A stretch of DNA of 6,388 nucleotides from NCBI GenBank assembly GCA_003447545.1, contig DLYX01000140.1, forward strand, positions 1,432-7,819. The letters are read 5' to 3'. The notes under the pieces were generated by a model that searched no databases, was not told the DNA's origin, and worked only from the letters and a program-made list of their open reading frames with translations. Made by a program: the position numbers and the translations under genes. The DNA comes from Deltaproteobacteria bacterium. Lineage in GTDB: Bacteria > Desulfobacterota > Binatia > UBA12015. Shown here piece after piece: positions 6,197 through 6,388 of the stretch (positions are counted from its first letter, which is position 1; each line of letters opens with the position of its first letter).

Positions 6197-6388
6197 TCAG
6201 CGAGGCTCTGTCGAGTTACGCTCGGGAGGTTGCCCGCCCCGAACCATCGTTTCCAGGAAGGCTACCAGCGCCGTGACCTGTTCCGGACTCAGGTGCTTGC
6301 CGTAGGCCGGCATATTACCGCCCCCTTGCAACACCTGACGAATCAACTCGTCATGGCTCAAACGACCCGCCACATCGTCCAGAGGAGG
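6197..6388 (-). CDS. C-terminal end of a c-type cytochrome (haem-ligand Met region), 5' part outside window
   Basis: On the - strand the frame is open from the right edge to a TGA at 6199-6197, giving 63 residues with no start in the window. The sequence PPLDDVAGRLSHDELIRQVL, then QGGGNMPAYGKHLSPEQVTA, then LVAFLETM is the typical C-terminal half of a class I monohaem cytochrome c domain: a helix, the 'G-x-x-x-M-P-x-[FY]' loop with the likely axial Met (residue 26 of this fragment), and the final 'L-S-x-x-[QE]-[VL]-x-A-L-[VA]-A-[FY]-L' helix. The CxxCH haem site must lie upstream, outside the window. The short tail (RGGQPPERNSTEPR) is polar. It could be a stand-alone cytochrome, a cytochrome domain at the end of oxidase subunit II, or the end of a cytochrome b fused to cytochrome c. 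The 20-base gap to the CtaG-fusion gene suggests co-transcription and a role in the same electron-transfer chain. Confidence 0.85.
   Translation of the reverse strand, partial: PPLDDVAGRLSHDELIRQVLQGGGNMPAYGKHLSPEQVTALVAFLETMVRGGQPPERNSTEPR

Overview
The window holds two gene blocks that converge. On the + strand are the 3' part of a secreted protein built from repeated bacterial Ig-like domains (2..1243) and a complete lipoprotein of the sulfatase / alkaline-phosphatase superfamily (1320..3377). On the - strand, read from the right edge leftwards, are the C-terminal end of a c-type cytochrome (6388..6197), a 766-residue membrane protein fusing a CtaG-type cytochrome oxidase assembly domain to a NapH/CcoG/NosR-type polyferredoxin (6176..3876), and a small FixH/YtkA-like membrane-anchored protein (3876..3352). 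The two blocks overlap tail to tail by 26 bases. Coding density is very high and no gap exceeds about 80 bases. I see no RNA genes, mobile elements or CRISPR.

The moderately GC-rich sequence, the Shine-Dalgarno-led starts, the lipoprotein signal and the respiratory assembly genes indicate a Gram-negative, aerobically or microaerobically respiring bacterium. The sulfatase architecture (lipobox, beta-rich N-terminal region, C-terminal 'LGYVD'-like end) and the cytochrome tail resemble proteins I associate with Myxococcota/'Deltaproteobacteria', Binatota-like lineages and Acidobacteriota. That placement is recalled family resemblance, not a database result, and the phylum is left open.

The - strand block is the most interesting part. 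The cytochrome and the fusion gene are 20 bases apart, and the fusion gene and the FixH-like gene share a TGATG stop/start overlap with a good Shine-Dalgarno, so the three are probably one operon. CtaG proteins take part in building the copper centre of haem-copper oxidases, and CcoG has been described as a cupric reductase for cbb3 oxidase assembly. FixH (CcoH) is encoded next to CcoG in the classical ccoGHIS cluster. A single polypeptide carrying both CtaG and a CcoG-like iron-sulfur module, followed by a FixH-like gene, therefore suggests a compact copper-reduction-and-insertion device for a respiratory oxidase. This is inference; the domain content and gene order are seen directly.

The + strand block encodes cell-envelope proteins: an Ig-repeat surface or secreted protein and a lipid-anchored hydrolase. 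The hydrolase lacks the Cys/Ser-x-Pro-x-Arg signature that becomes formylglycine in true sulfatases and has Thr at that position, so its actual substrate is open.
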